From positions 952,501 to 1,016,500 of the forward strand of contig NC_091247.1 of NCBI RefSeq assembly GCF_042477335.2: DNA of 64,000 nucleotides, read 5' to 3'. Within the stretch, counting starts at the first letter, position 1. Each line of letters opens with the position of its first letter. Source of the DNA: Ovis canadensis (lineage: Eukaryota; Chordata; Mammalia; Artiodactyla; Bovidae). Made by a program: the position numbers and the translations under genes. Positions 45,125 to 57,660 of the stretch are shown piece by piece. The notes below the pieces were generated by a model. It searched no databases. It was given only the letters and a program-made list of their open reading frames with translations, and was not told the origin of the DNA.

Positions 45125-48100
45125 CTAGAGCCCGGTCAGGTCCACGATGGCCTTGATGAAAATGGCGTCGTCACGCACGTAGGAGTTCTTGGCCTCCATC
45201 TTGGAGACAGGGCAGAAGAGCGGGCAGCCGCTGGCAATGTTCATGTCGGTGACCGGCCTCTGGAAGGAGGACGAGGTCACGTCGGGCCTGAAGGCATCGA
45301 TTACATGCTCCCGGTTGTTCTGGTCCAGCAGCATCAAGGTCACCTGGGAGGAGAGCGCCCGGGGGCGACAGGGAGTCACGGCTCCGCGGTCGGCTGGGCT
45401 TGTCCGTCTGTGCCCATCCCGGCCCATCCACTGACAGGGGCCCAGGCTGGCGCGGGCGTGTGGCCTGCGGGCCGGGGGGCTTCTCTCTGAGAACACTTGT
45501 CTCACGGGCGTTTTCTCAGCAGGAGCTCCCAGCTGCCCCGGCCGAGGGAAGAAGCGCGACCCCGCCCTGCACTCCGGGACGCCACATCCTCCGTGAGGGA
45601 CACGGGGCTGTGCGTCCCCTCACTTCCGTCTTGACCTAGACCCAGACCTGGGTCCCTGGCTCAGCCCGGCTGCCCGCCGCCCTGGCATACAAGCTCTCTG
45701 AGGCAGCCCTCCACGCACCTTCTGGTTGAAGGGCCAGCGCAGGAGGGCGTCGTGCGGGCCACGCATCAGCACGAAGAAGAGAGACAGGTGGGTGCCGCGA
45801 CCCGTGCCGTCCCCGTTGAGGTAGGCGCGCAGGCACATCTTGTAGCCGTACCTGCTGGTGTAGAAGGCTGCAGGGCAGGGGGGTGAGCCGGGCCAGCCGT
45901 GCAGCCTCCCCACAGCGCCTGCCACCCAGCATGGGCTCCAGGAGGGGTCAGCCACCAGTGCAGACAGACACAGAGCGCTCAGAAACAGGGCCTGAGCGTG
46001 AGCCCTGCTGGCCCGGATGCCGGCCGGGGGGCTCGGGCTGGGTCAACATGCAGCTCCCAGGGCTCTGGGCAGAGGGCCAAGGTCAGCCACCCCCGGTCTG
46101 GACGAGCCTCCCGTCCAGCGAGGAGCGGAGGGCTGAGCACTGGACGCAGCAGGGGGGGACGTGTAAGAGCGAGGAGGGTGAGGAGCAGGGAGCAAGCCTG
46201 CAGCAGACCCCAGCCTGGGGGTGGGGGCGGCAAGGCCCAGCAGAGCACCTGGGGAGAAGATGGCGGGCGTGCGGCCGGCCACGGCTTCCTGGCGCTTCCT
46301 GGAGAAGTCCGAGATCTTCCAGACGAACACGCCGTCGAAGGTGGACGCCTCCATCTCGAGGACCTTCTGCTCCAGGTCGGCCATGGCCAGATCCTTCAGG
46401 CCGATGCTCCTCTCTAGCTGCTGCACCTGGGGTGCGGGGCCGTGAGGATGGGCCTCCACCAGGCCCTCGGGGACCAGCTTCCGTCCGGCACGCACCAGCT
46501 CGTGGCAGACCTCCACGCCTGTCCCCATCTCCAGGAGGACGGCCCCTCGCCCAGCGCCTCAGCCTTCCTGGGGTCAGCTGCCGCAGGTGGGTTCCGTGCC
46601 CCGGAGACCCCCACCCAGGAGGCACGGCCACCTCTGCCCCGTCGGGCGAGGGGCCCAGAGGAGCGATGCCGGGAGCCAGCACGGGAGATCCCACCCACGA
46701 CAAGGTCATGTGGACGAGACCTGACAGGCAAGGCGGACCAGGACTCGGTCTCCCTGGACCTGCTAGAGCATCCACCCCAAACCAGAATCTGTCTGCCTAC
46801 TGTTTACTATCGTACGCCTCTCACCAACCCTTCTGATATTAGCAGGGGGCTATCCCCGCCACCTTTCTCTGGAGAAAATCAACTTAGGGCTCTAAGTTGA
46901 TAAGTCTCCTGGGCATGAATGGAGTATTTCAATTCAAACCCCCATTAGTATTCTAGCTTTCTTGACAGGTTTTTCCTTACTCTTACAACTAACATACATG
47001 ATTGTTCACAAACTTTCCAACCATGAAAGGCACGGGAAACCTAAACATTCTAAAAGTCCTAATGGGCACAGAGCCCTTTAAGGGGTGAAAAATCATTAGA
47101 ACAGTCCCGGTAAAGGGCTTCATTGCTGAGCCAATGCTTGCTGCCAAGTTCCCGTATCCCTTACCCACTGTGCACCTGGGAGCGCATTAGCTGACAGGCT
47201 GGAATGTAAGAAAAACAAGTAGTGGCCTTGGTATTAACCACATCAGACCTCTGAGCCAGTAAGTTCTTTCTCTGCTGTAACCTTGTGCACCTTTGCTCCA
47301 TGAGAATGTAAGTCTGTTTAGTATTTTCTGAGGCTGACACAGGGTAGAAACATAAAGAAAAAAAACATTTCAAGGGAAAACAAGTTTTCTGGTTGATCAA
47401 CCTTTATCAAAAAAGGGTCATAAAATGTCAACAGGCCTCCAGGCCAGAAAATAATGTACATAACATAAGACCCTTGTTTATGAAAAGGCATACAGAAAAA
47501 ATCCTGGTTTCAATAAGGGCAAAACTACTAGAGTGTTGGGCTGATTCTCCATAACCTTGCATCTTTCATTTCCCTTTATGTACGAGTCAGGGTAAAAAAG
47601 CTCCTTTTGAAAATAAAGTTACGGGCCTTGCTCACCGAAGCTTGGTCTCCCCATCTCTCTCTCTCTCTCTCTCTCTCTCACCAATGCCATCCATCCTGAG
47701 GGTACCCCTGGATCCTGCTGCGGCTGGACCCCGGCAGAGCTCTGCCCCGTCAGGCGAGGGGCCCAGGGGAGCTCTGCACAGGCACCAGTGGAGCAGGGAG
47801 CCTGCCGGACACCCAGGCGCCACCCTCCAGCCCTGGCTTGGACGCCCCGTGGCCCCCGGCCCCTGTCTGAGGAGGCCTGGGCACTGCGGGCTGCACCCCG
47901 CCCCCAGCACGGACCTTGTTGCTCAGGGCCTCAATCCTGTCTTGGTCCAGCCGGTGCTGCCGGCCACAGGCCTCGGCCGTCACGGCCACCCGCTCCACTT
48001 CCCGGTTCAGCACACAGACGATGTTCTCGAAGGTGGCCGTCTTCCGCTCCAGGGCCTCGCACCTCTGCAGCAGCTCCGCCACCCTGGAGGGTGTGCTGGC

Positions 48101-51100
48101 CTCCCAGGCGCCCTCGGCCTGGCCGAGGAGCGGGTGGCCGTCCCCTGGGGGCCGTGCAGCACCCAGCAGGGCGCCCAGCAGCAGGGCCAGGTGCTCCTGG
48201 AGCCGCTGCGCCTCGTGCTCCTGCTGCTGCTCGCTCTCCACCTGCCGGGACGACAGCGTCAGCCCCGCCAGGCCCCGGGCTGCAGACCTCGGCAGGCGCT
48301 GGCGCCTGAGTGCAGGGTGGCAGGAGGGCGAGTCCCAACACTGAGCTGCCAGCGCGGCGCCACCCACCCCGTCCTTGGGACACGGACCTCCCCGCAGGCC
48401 GCCCTCATGCATGAGCCGCCCTCGAGTGTGAGGCGCCGGAGGAGCCGTCAAAGACGCTGCCACACGGCGGGGGGCGGGGGTGAAGTTCACTTTCAGGCAG
48501 CCCCCCGCACAGGCCTGACTTTGCAGCCACGGCCCTTGCAGGGCTCCACAGTGAGTGTGGAGGGTCAGAAGGGCCAAGGAGTCTACAGCACAGATACAGG
48601 GACGGAGCTGCACGGGAGGCCTTGCGCCCGGGAGCTGCCGCCCAGCGTGGAGGCTGCGCCGAGGCCGCTGCTGGAGCCACGAGGCCAACGGGACAGGACC
48701 CTCCACAGGCCGAGAAGAGGCCCTTCACGCCCCGGGCCCCTCTGCTGACCACTGACAGCCCTCGGGCCCGCGTGGGCAACACCCAGCACTGCACTGCCCA
48801 GAAGCAGGAGGGCACACACAGACCCAGGGGACGGAGAGGGCCCCACCCCCATTCAACCTCAGAGAAACAAGGCAGGTGCTGAGGCCCGGTGCCACCAGCA
48901 GGCCGCCCCTGCCGAGCGCAGAGGGCTGGGCTGCCCATCTCTTGGGGCCAGGCCTGCACATGCCCAGCCCTCGGGGACACGGAACAGGTGAGAGGAGGGC
49001 CAGGGCCACGCGCACAAGGAGCTGCCCAGGCCCAAGGGAGCCGCAGAGAAGCTGGCAGATGCGGCCACAGACAGGAGGCGGGTTCAAGGTCCAGAGAAAG
49101 TTGGGGCGCTGGAGGACAGCTGGGCCAGTGGCTGGAGCAAGATCTCACAGCGGACCACGCAGGCCACAGAAGCGAGGCGGGGAGGGCTAGGGGCCGCCTG
49201 GGAAGAATGGACGCTCATCCGGAGACTGGACATGACGATAGACAGGAACAGGTCCAGGGTGACCACGGGGCTTTTGCCCGGAATAGCCAGGTGAAGCGAG
49301 GTGAGCGGATGGGCAGGGGGCGTGGCCAGACCTTGGGGGGTGCAACATGCTGGGCATCCTTCCCACTGGGTGGCCAAGGCTGGGCACTGGGGTTACTGGG
49401 AGGACAATGGGCACAGCCAGGACACGCGCGGGCCGGGCTGGGGCGAGAGCAGAGGCGTGTCCAGAAGGGCCTCTGCTGGGGAACGAGGAGCTGGGCCGCC
49501 TGCAGAGCTGGACTCACCATCTCGGGGCAGCCGACAGCGTGGAATCGGCACGGGACCCGGCATCTGCCACATGCCCGGACGTGGTCCTGAAACTGACGGG
49601 CCTGGGGTCAACACCGCTCCGCCTCTGCTCCGGCCGCTCACCCCTGCGGCCCCGACCAGGTCAGAGTCCGAGCAAAGGTCCCTGGACCCACCCCACCGGC
49701 TTCTGCACACTCAGGCCAGACAAGGCCCAGCAAGGTGCTCCCAAAGCTGCAGTGCACACTCGTGCACACGCACGCTCACGTGCACACGCATACGTGCAAA
49801 CTTGGCCATGTGTGTGCTTGAAGCCAGCACAGGCTAAGGACGTCTCAGATCATCCACGGAGCCTCTACTCCCCACGCAGGCCTCCAAGTCCCAGAAAGCA
49901 GCCCCGCCGTCTCCCCTCTACAGCCCATTTATGGCCCCGGGGCTCTAAGGCTGGCGGTGAGTTAGCTAGCGGGAGTCGCTTACTCGTGTCTGACCCTTTG
50001 CGACCCCACGGACTGTAGCCTGCCAGGCTCCCCTGTCCATGAGATTCTCCAGGCAAGAATACTGGAGTGGGGTGCCATGCCTTCCTCCAGGGATCAAACT
50101 ACACCCCCATATAAAAAGAGGGGGGGAATGTTGGTGAAACTCAAGGCAGAAAAGCTTTTGGCCACGTTCACAACCCGAGCATGGCCACCTGAAACCAGCC
50201 GGGACGCAGTTCTCACCCCTTGTGCTGCCAGGCCTGAGGGACCAAGGCTGGCAGGGAGGGTCAGGACGGGCCCCCTCCCGGCCTGGGAGGGCCTCGAGCC
50301 CCCATGTGCCCAGAAAGCACCCACCGCCCAGTCTTTGCCCTGGAGCACCATGACGGCTCAACACAGCTACGAACACGTTCTCTCCACAGAGCGACCCCAG
50401 ACGCTCAAGAAAAGACGGACGGACTCTGTCAGACGCACCACAGCTGTCTCCCCGAAAACAGGCCACAGGGCTCTCGTCCTCCCCCCAGAGCAGAGGGCTG
50501 GAGAGACAGCCGGCCACACAGGTCAGCTCCCCGCGCAGCCAGCAGGGGAGACCACGTACTGCGGGAGCAGATGAGAGCACCTGCCCGCCCTGCCCCGCCT
50601 CAGAGACAGAGCCCCCAGGGCACAGGGGGCCCCGCCAGCGCGGGCACCCAAGCACCAGGTCCCCGTCCCCGCAGGCCCAGGGCGCAGACACCGGGCAGTG
50701 CCGTGGGGGGTGGGGGGCGGGAGAGACATGGAGCCCACCCTCAGGCCCAGAGCGCCCACCTTCTCACGGGCAATCTTCTTCTTGCCGCAGCCGTCACACG
50801 TCAGGGGGAACTTGGGGCAGGTCTGGTGGTGTGCCTGCAAGGGGCGCGGCGGCTGTCAGAGCCTCGGCCCGGGGTGCGGGGGGCGTCCGCGGGCTCAGGG
50901 CCGGGCCCGTCTGGACGCCAGGAGGCCAAGGGAGGGAGGCGCGGGCCTGCATGCTGCCTCGGCACGCTCACCTTCATGTCGGCCGGGCAGCAGGGTGCCC
51001 TGCAGTGCCGGCAGCTGAGGCTCCGCTCCGGGCACTGGTGCTCCAGGTGGTGCTCCTTCTCGCCCAGGCGCACGAGGCCTTTACACGCCGGGCACTCGGT

Positions 51101-54100
51101 CAGCATGAACGGGCAGTGTCCTTCATGGCAGCTCTGGCAATAAAGGGAGCGGGTGTTGGCAGGGCAGTGGCAGGATTCTGGCTGTGTCCAGGCCATGGGA
51201 CCCCTGTGCTCATTCTGGTGCCCCTGCTCCAGGGCAGAGATCAGGACCCGGGTCCAGCTGGCGAAGCCCCGCCTTCTGGACACAGAGGGGACGGTGAGGG
51301 GGCCATGGACGCAGAGAGACAGGCTCCTAGAGGACGAAAGGCAGAGGAGAGCCGCCGCGGCCCAGGCGACAGCCATGCCGAGGCCCCCACTCGCCCTCCT
51401 GGAGCCGAGGCCATGGGTGATGCGGCCAGGGACGCGGACTCCCAGCCTGGGCTCCGAACGATCAGCCAGGCCCAGGCTGTCCCAGGAGAGGTGACGACGC
51501 AGGTGGCTGTGCTGCGGCCGTGAGAGCCAGGCCTGCCGGGCACTGGGGTTGCCACGGGGTGAGCGAGGAGGTGGAGGCGGCTGGAGCGGTGAGAAAGGGT
51601 GGGCCGGGAAATGGGAGGGGTGGCAGGCGCAGGGGACAGGCGGAGACCGGGAGAGCCGTCAGGAAACCTGGCCGGAAGGGGCACAGGAGGCGGCAGTAAG
51701 CAGAAAACGGGACACGATGCTTTGTGTGTGGCTGTTTTATAAAAACTGCAGTCAAATCCACATCACGTGAACATGACCACTCGTAGGAGCACAGCTGGGC
51801 GCCAAGCACACCACCCCACGGGGCCAGAGCCTTCGTGGAGATGCAGGCTGGGCCCCCGCCAGGTGGGGGCCGCTCAGGGCTGCAGGGCCGGGTGCCCCAA
51901 AGGTCAGCCACAGTGACCCCAGAGGAGGAGGAGCCTGCCTCGGGCCGTCTCCATGTGCCCACAGTCCGGGGCGGTGTGCACACACGGCCTCCACCTCCCG
52001 AGGCAGGCTTGGCTGCGGGGAAAGCAGAACCCCAGGAGCACCCCAGAGGCTCAGCACGGGAGGGGGCCCTCCAGGCAGCCAGGGAGCCCCCAGAACCCCA
52101 GCTCCACGCCGCCCCAGGGGTACACATCAGATGGGATGCAGCCCCCAGGCAGCCCCACATGGCCGGGGGGCGTCAGGGACGCTGCTGAGGAGGCCTGGTC
52201 CTAGGACACAGACGGGCTGTGCGGCGGGTGGGCAGGATGATACGGGGTGCAGGGAGCAGAGTGGAGGGACCCCTGCCCCAGGGGTTGCCGCTCCATGGAC
52301 AGCGAGCGCCTCAAAGACTGCCCTGCAGGTATGCCCGGGGGGGGCACGCCCCCGAACCCCCCGAGGGCCCTGGCCTGGCCACACTGGGCGCAGGACGAGC
52401 CGCCACACGAAGGCCGAGGGGCGCCTGAGACGACGTGGCTCCTGAAGCACAGACAAGGGGCACCTGGGTTTGATCAAAGCAAAGGAAACGCTGGAGGCTG
52501 GGCGCGGGGCAGCTTGACCAAGCCTGGAGAGGAAGGCCTGTCCTGGTCGAGCCCGGCCCCACTCCACGGCGGCCGTCCCCAGGCTCAGGGTCCCGGCCCA
52601 GAGCAGGGGCCCACTCAGGGGCCGGGCCAGCTCCGTCAGCTCCCACTCCTCTCGGACGGCATGGAGAAATCAACACACATGCCGTCAGCCAAAGTTCAAA
52701 CCAACTGCTCAGGCGTTTCAACTCTGGACGCCCAGGCAGGGCCCAGCAGCCCCGCTCTGCGCCCCTTTCAGCTGTGACAGCGCTATAGCCTGGCCCCCCC
52801 AGGTCCGCCCAGACCCTACTCTGAAGCCCGAGGTCCTTTCTCCCTGCTCTTTCCTCCACCGTTCCCTGCCTCTCCCTTCCAGGGAGCCACCCCCACCTGC
52901 ATTTGGCAGGCGTTCCACCACCTTCTGACTGAACTGGAACATTATCTCACTGGATTCTTAGAAAACGCTAGACATCACTGCAAGGGAAAAGCTTATTCAA
53001 AGGCTACACAGGATTTTCCCCATCTTTCCAGACTCTCCGGAGCTCAGCTGCAGCCCCAGCATTTCCCAGCACGGCCCCAGTTCTGAAGTTCTGAGCAACC
53101 AAGAGGGCAGATGTCTTGGTGCAGGGCTGAGGGCGGGACCACCACGCAGCAAGGCGGCTGCCCGCACACCGAGGCGGGCCTCGCCCGCTGTGGCCTCTCA
53201 AGCCAGTGACAGGTCAAGCCTGCACCAAAGGCTGCAGTCAGAGGCCAGGCAGGCCCGCCTCCCACATGACCACCCCCTCGGGGACTTTCCTGAGCTCCCA
53301 GGCCCCGCCAGGGACTTTCCAGCCTGCGTGCCTGCAGAGCTGGCGGGCCCACGGCTGGCTGTGGTCCCAGGCTCTCAGCCAGAGGCCCCTGCAGCTGGCC
53401 CCGCACTGCCAGCGGATGCAGAAGAGACCCCCGAGGACTCGGGAGCTGGGGTTACTCCACCTGTCCCCAGGGACCTTTGGTCCCCTCAAAAAGCATCACA
53501 ACATCCCCCACCCTCCCAGGGAGACCCTGCCCCAAGGCCTCCTCTCTGGACAGCCCCGGGCAGCAACAGTGCAGGCCCGTCCACAGATGGGACCCGTCCG
53601 TGCCCCTGCCCCACGGTGGCCCATGGACCGGAATCCCGCTCCCGGGAGGGGCGCAGAGAGACCTGTGCGTCCAGGCTTGGCGCCTGATCAGAGCAGAGCA
53701 TGCGTGCTGTCCACCTGCCCCCAGGCTCCTCCACAGCTCTGGACAAGCTGTTCTGGCAAAAGGCAGACCCCGAGAGCCTGAAGCCCACGATGTAGAGTCG
53801 GGCAGGAGAACAGGGAACACCACTGGACAGGGCCCAGGGCCGGGGGCAGGAAGAGAGGAGCCGCAGGGACCCAGGGTCCCAACTCTAGAGCTGACGGGCC
53901 CCCGCCCTGAGGCGGACACTCAGGACAGCCCGCATTTGCCCCCGGCTGGGAGGCTGCTCTGTGGCCTGGGCAGCCCTGGGCAGAGAACAGGTGCCCTGCA
54001 GACAGCCTTGCAGCCTCGCCAGGGGGCTGTGCAGGCGCCGAGGCCTCCTCTGAGGCCCAGCCTGGGGACACGGACACACACATGCACACGCACGCCCCGG

Positions 54101-55622
54101 CCCCTCGGGCTAGGCCCAGCCACTCTGCCCTGTTGCGCTCCCCTCCCCCAGATCCCGCGTCACAGACCCCATGGCTGAGACTGGCCTCGGCGTGACAGCC
54201 CAAGGCCCCTCCCCCTGAAGCCTGGGGCGGGCTCCCCTGTTCTCAAGACTAGGCGTAGCCCGGGGTATGACCCGCCATGGCGTGGGCACCCCGTCCTCTG
54301 CGGGGAGCACCCAGCCACCGGGAAGTGCTGTGGGCACGGCTCGTGCGGGCGCCCCACAGAGGAAAGCATCCAGCGGCACTCGAGCCTCAGGAAGAGCACC
54401 GGCCCAGCTCCCAAGGAGGCGGCAGGGTGGCAGGCCCGGCTGCCAGAGGGCGGCTGGCACACAGGTGCCCCAACCTGCCAGACAGGCCCATAAGAGACAT
54501 AGCCGGGTACTGCCCTTGTCGCTGGCGCCTTGTCAGGACGCCTTCCTGTGACCCCAGGACTGACAAGCGGGCCACTCCTGCACCCTCCAGCGTGAACACG
54601 CTCAGCGAGAAGACAACACAACCCCGGCAGTGAGAAAGCTGACTTCTTGCTCGCGTGGCGCTTGGGCTGGACCCGGGCCCCGCACACGCTGCTGCTCCCC
54701 GAACCTCGGCCACCCCAGGAGCGGGCACAGATGGCGAGCTCCCCAGCCCCAGGCGCGCGGCTCCATGCGGCCACCCCAGCGGCAGCTGCTCTCCCCCGTG
54801 GAGGCCCCTACCTCGTAGTCCTTCAGGGTCCCCTTCCAGGAGCAGCCCTCGCTGGGGCAGACGGCCGGCAGGCTCTCCACTTCCCTGCGGGCAGCATTGT
54901 CCGGGAACGCCTGGGGAGACAGCGGCCCTCGGGTGAGCCCCCCGCCGCCCGCCCCAGGCCCGGGCCGAGGCTTGGGAAAGGCCGCCTCTCCCGTGCAGCG
55001 GCTGCCCCCAGGCCCCATCTCGTGGCGCAGTCGGCGCAGCACCGACGGCTCACTCACCGAGCTGCTCTCCAGGATTGAAACGCCCTCCTCATAAATGCCC
55101 TCGTGCACACAGGCGGCACAGCTCTGGGGCCCGGAGCTGGAGCGGGGAGAGGCCCTGTGAGCCCGCTGCGGAGGCGGGCAGCCCCCGGACCTGCCCCAGG
55201 GCCCTGGCGCTCCCACGGCCACCAAGTGGGGGTGGCCGGCAGGCACAAGGCAGTGCGTGCCAGGGCACCCCTCAGACGGCCGCGGGGACCGGGGACACCG
55301 TCCCGAGGACTGGCCCCTGCCGCAAAGGGGCTGTGAGCCTGCGGCCCTGTCAGACTGTGCAGTTCCCACTCAAGACAGGAGGAGCGGGAAGACTGGCCCC
55401 AGGAGACGACCGCCTCTCCCTGCCGCAGCCCCACCTCAGGATGCTGCTCAGACAAAAGGAGCAGTAGCGATGCCCGCACTGAGCCTGGAAGGGTCTGCGC
55501 AGCACGTTCTTGCAGGCCGAGCACAGGTACTTGTCCTCAAGCTTCGTCCCCAGGAGGGTCTTGGAGAAGCCGGGCTGCAGCAGGTCCAGGGAGCCGGGAG
55601 GGGTCACGCTGGCTGCAGCCAT
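45125..55622 (-). CDS. TRAF2: TNF receptor-associated factor 2
   Basis: Cytoplasmic adaptor and RING protein linking TNF-receptor family members, TRADD, RIPK1 and cIAP1/2 to NF-kB and JNK. Ten coding exons with GT-AG borders: 55435-55622, 55058-55136, 54812-54910, 50972-51133, 50760-50834, 49518-49592, 47915-48241, 46249-46426, 45719-45867, 45125-45343; 1551 bases, 516 residues. RING ligands are Cys34, 37, 49, His51, Cys54, 57, 69, 72. TRAF zinc fingers cover about 110-240, the TRAF-N coiled coil about 287-360, and the MATH domain about 366-511, ending AIVDLTGL. The sixth exon (FQDHVRACGRCRVPC...) has no Met and was found by reading splice sites. Exon 47915-48241 is 109 codons against 94 in human: about 15 extra residues near 258-283. 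An LTR and a SINE sit in introns. Confidence 0.97.
46632..46664 (+). repeat. Left copy of a 33-bp direct repeat flanking the intronic LTR
   Basis: Starts CTCTGCCCCGTC and ends GGAGC, two bases before the LTR. The right copy is at 47740-47772, three bases after the LTR, with two differences. A normal retroviral target duplication would be about 6 bp. Confidence 0.9.
46667..47736 (+). mobile_element. Solo LTR of the same ERVK-class family, in a TRAF2 intron
   Basis: TGCCGGGAGCC at the left and CCCCGGCA at the right mark the ends. The internal sequence aligns with the LTR at 4003-7117 without the BovB. It holds an AATAAA (about 47609-47614) and a TC microsatellite (about 47656-47680). Orientation is opposite to TRAF2. 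No viral coding region remains. It lies between the exons ending at 46426 and starting at 47915. Confidence 0.88.
47740..47772 (+). repeat. Right copy of the 33-bp direct repeat flanking the intronic LTR
   Basis: Matches 46632-46664 at 31 of 33 positions. See the left copy for its meaning. Confidence 0.9.
49958..50095 (-). mobile_element. Bov-tA SINE fragment in a TRAF2 intron
   Basis: GTCGCTTACTCGTGTCTGAC, CGACCCCACGGACTGTAGCC, GATTCTCCAGGCAAGAATAC and GGTGCCATGCCTTCCTCCAG are the reverse complement of the Bov-tA body. Confidence 0.9.
51720..52990. other. TRAF2 intron DNA without recognised features
   Basis: Part of the 3.7-kb intron between exons 50972-51133 and 54812-54910. A short AT-richer patch at 51,735-51,775 resembles an old LINE 3' end (CAGTCAAATCCACATCACGT). 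The rest is unassigned. Confidence 0.4.
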
Positions 55623-55651
55623 GAGCGCCGCAGCCCCGCCAAGCCCACGCC

Positions 55652-56255
55652 CTAAGGGAGAGCACAGCGTGCCAGGCTGGGTCCGGGGACGCGCGGCCAC
55701 CAGGGGCCGAGGCTGAGGCAGTGGGCACCCCCTGCCGAGGGGTGGCCCCTCTCCCAGGCCAGCCGGCCCAGCCCGCGTCCGACTGAGACCGCAGCCCTCA
55801 ACCCTGGGCCTGGCATCTCCTCGAGGTGGCGACCGTGAAGAGTGCTCGGCAAACACCGGATGGTTCTCACAGACCCTCCTGCAGGAGGTCCCCTGGGCAG
55901 CCCAGGAGCTGGCCACACGGACCCCAGCCTCAAGACAGCCAGTCTCCCCGTGGCGGCTTTCCACCCAAACGCGGCTGGCTGACCACACCTCCTGTGGCAG
56001 ATTGAGCCCATTCCATTAATCCATGGACTTTTATTCCTGTTGGACACTAAAGAACCACAGAAAGAGTCTCTCTTTTGAGCAATAAAGAGGGAAAATGCCC
56101 CAACACATTGCAGGCCTCGACCTCCCCCTCAGCAGTCACAGCTCCCTGGCCCAGAGCAAGGGCGCCCTGGGAGATCTCAGTGCTTAAAGCCTTAAATACT
56201 TTGTTCCAGTCACATTTACAAATGCACTTTAACCCTTAATCGTAAGGGAGTGAAG
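55652..56255. other. TRAF2: Left part of TRAF2 intron 1, no exon seen
   Basis: On the minus strand the acceptor CTCTCCCTTAG gives an exon beginning at 55651, with 29 bases of 5' untranslated sequence before the start codon. Beyond it nothing was recognised up to the SINE at 56258. Confidence 0.5.
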
Positions 56256-56257
56256 AA

Positions 56258-56350
56258 TGAAACGGCAACCCACTCCAGTATCTTGCCTGGAAAAATCCAC
56301 AGCGTGGCCTGGCGGGCCGCAGTCCGTGGGTCACCTGACTGAGCACGCAT
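56258..56350 (+). mobile_element. Bov-tA SINE fragment
   Basis: GAAACGGCAACCCACTCCAG, TATCTTGCCTGGAAAAATCC and GCCGCAGTCCGTGGGTCACC form a truncated Bov-tA body in TRAF2 intron 1. Confidence 0.82.
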
Positions 56351-56405
56351 TGGGCGGGGGCGGGGGGGGGGGAACATGGGCGGGGGGGGGGGGACATGGG
56401 CGGGA
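56351..56405 (+). repeat. Poly-G tract, two units
   Basis: Two runs of about ten and eleven G, each embedded in GGGCGG and followed by ACATGGGCGG, follow the SINE directly. It is a likely G-quadruplex former and sequencing trouble spot. Confidence 0.85.
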
Positions 56406-57425
56406 AATGATAAACTGGTAGAGCTGAAAAGGAAAAGGACTGTAACGGGGGCACCACAGGGGCTCCGCCCGGACACCTGCGGCCGTGTAGGCCCCCCGGG
56501 CTGCACTGCACCTCCCGCGTGGGCGGGCGGGTGGCCGGCTGCCTTTGTACTCAGAGTGACAGATGTGAGGGGTCAAGTGTCAGGAACCTCCAACCAGGAA
56601 CCAAACCCCTCCTGGGTCTTCCAAGCTTCCAGTTTATTTTCCAAATCCTCACTTCTCTCGAGCAAGGTGGTAAGAAACAAGGAGCGCTCCATGTGCCCAG
56701 CCCTGGCCTCGCACTTAACTCACACCCTAAAGCATGCTCCAGATGGGAATGCACCAACTTTACACAGCAGAATGGCATCCTGTTAAATGGCATTTCTACT
56801 AGACCAAAAAAAGTTACTCATAGAATAACTCCAGTTACAGGGAATTGGAGGACAGGCAAAGCTAACAGGAGACAAAGGAGCTGGGAGGCAGCTGCCCCGG
56901 GGCAACTCTGAGGCAGCAGGCGCTCGGGCTTCTCCCTGCCGGCAGCACCCAGACCCCCCCTTCCTGCACGATGGGGCCGGATCTTCCCTTCACCACCACT
57001 CCCATCTCCTGGAGGGTGAGGGGAACTAGAGAAGATTCACTGATGATTTATCAAGCATGCCTTCACAGCGGAGCCCTCTAGAAAACTCTAGACCAGGGGG
57101 TTTGGGGAGCTTCTAGTTGGACATGGGAAGTGTACCGAGGGGGTCTGGCCGCCCTCCCCACCCCCATACCTGGCCCTGGGTGTCTCTCCCAGCGGGCCAA
57201 CACTTGAGATTCTCTGAGTTTTCGGAGCTCTGCTAGCAAATCATTGACCCCAAGGAGGGGTCATGAAAAACCTCCATTTACAGTCAGCGGATCTGAAGTA
57301 CGGGAGGCCTCGCCCACCTGCTGCCATCGGAGGTGGGGTGGGGGCAGCTGTGTGGGGCCAAGCCCTGAACATGAGGGGCCTGTGCTGACTCCAGGCGGCC
57401 AGGACACCGGTCGATGTCCATCAAG
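56406..57425. other. TRAF2 intron 1 DNA, unassigned
   Basis: Moderately AT-rich (56,560-56,870). No exon or repeat family recognised with confidence. Confidence 0.4.
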
Positions 57426-57429
57426 AAAC

Positions 57430-57660
57430 GGAGGGCTTCCCTGGTGGCTCAACGGCAAAGAACCGGCCTGTCAATGCAGGAGACGGATTCAGTCCCTGGT
57501 CCGTGAAGATCCCAGCATGCCGTGGGGCAGCAAAGCCTGAGCCACAGCCACTGAGCTCGCGCGCCTGGAGCGGCCCCCGCCTCTGTAGCCGGAGAAGAGC
57601 CCCTCAGCAACAAAGACCCGGCAGAGCCAGAGAGAGATGAGTCAATAAAAAAAGGGAGGA
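57430..57660 (+). mobile_element. tRNA-derived SINE (CHR-2-like), nearly complete
   Basis: GGGCTTCCCTGGTGGCTCAA at the head, TGTCAATGCAGGAGACGGAT, CAGTCCCTGGTCCGTGAAGA, GAGCCACAGCCACTGAGCTC, and an A-rich tail after CAGAGCCAGAGAGAGATGAG. Confidence 0.88.

Noticed and set aside
57430-57500. tRNA-like sequence (also at 8.75, 16.5, 19.2, 30.2 and 62.7 kb)
   Set aside because: These are the tRNA-derived heads of ruminant SINEs followed by SINE bodies and A-rich tails; the cloverleaf is degraded.
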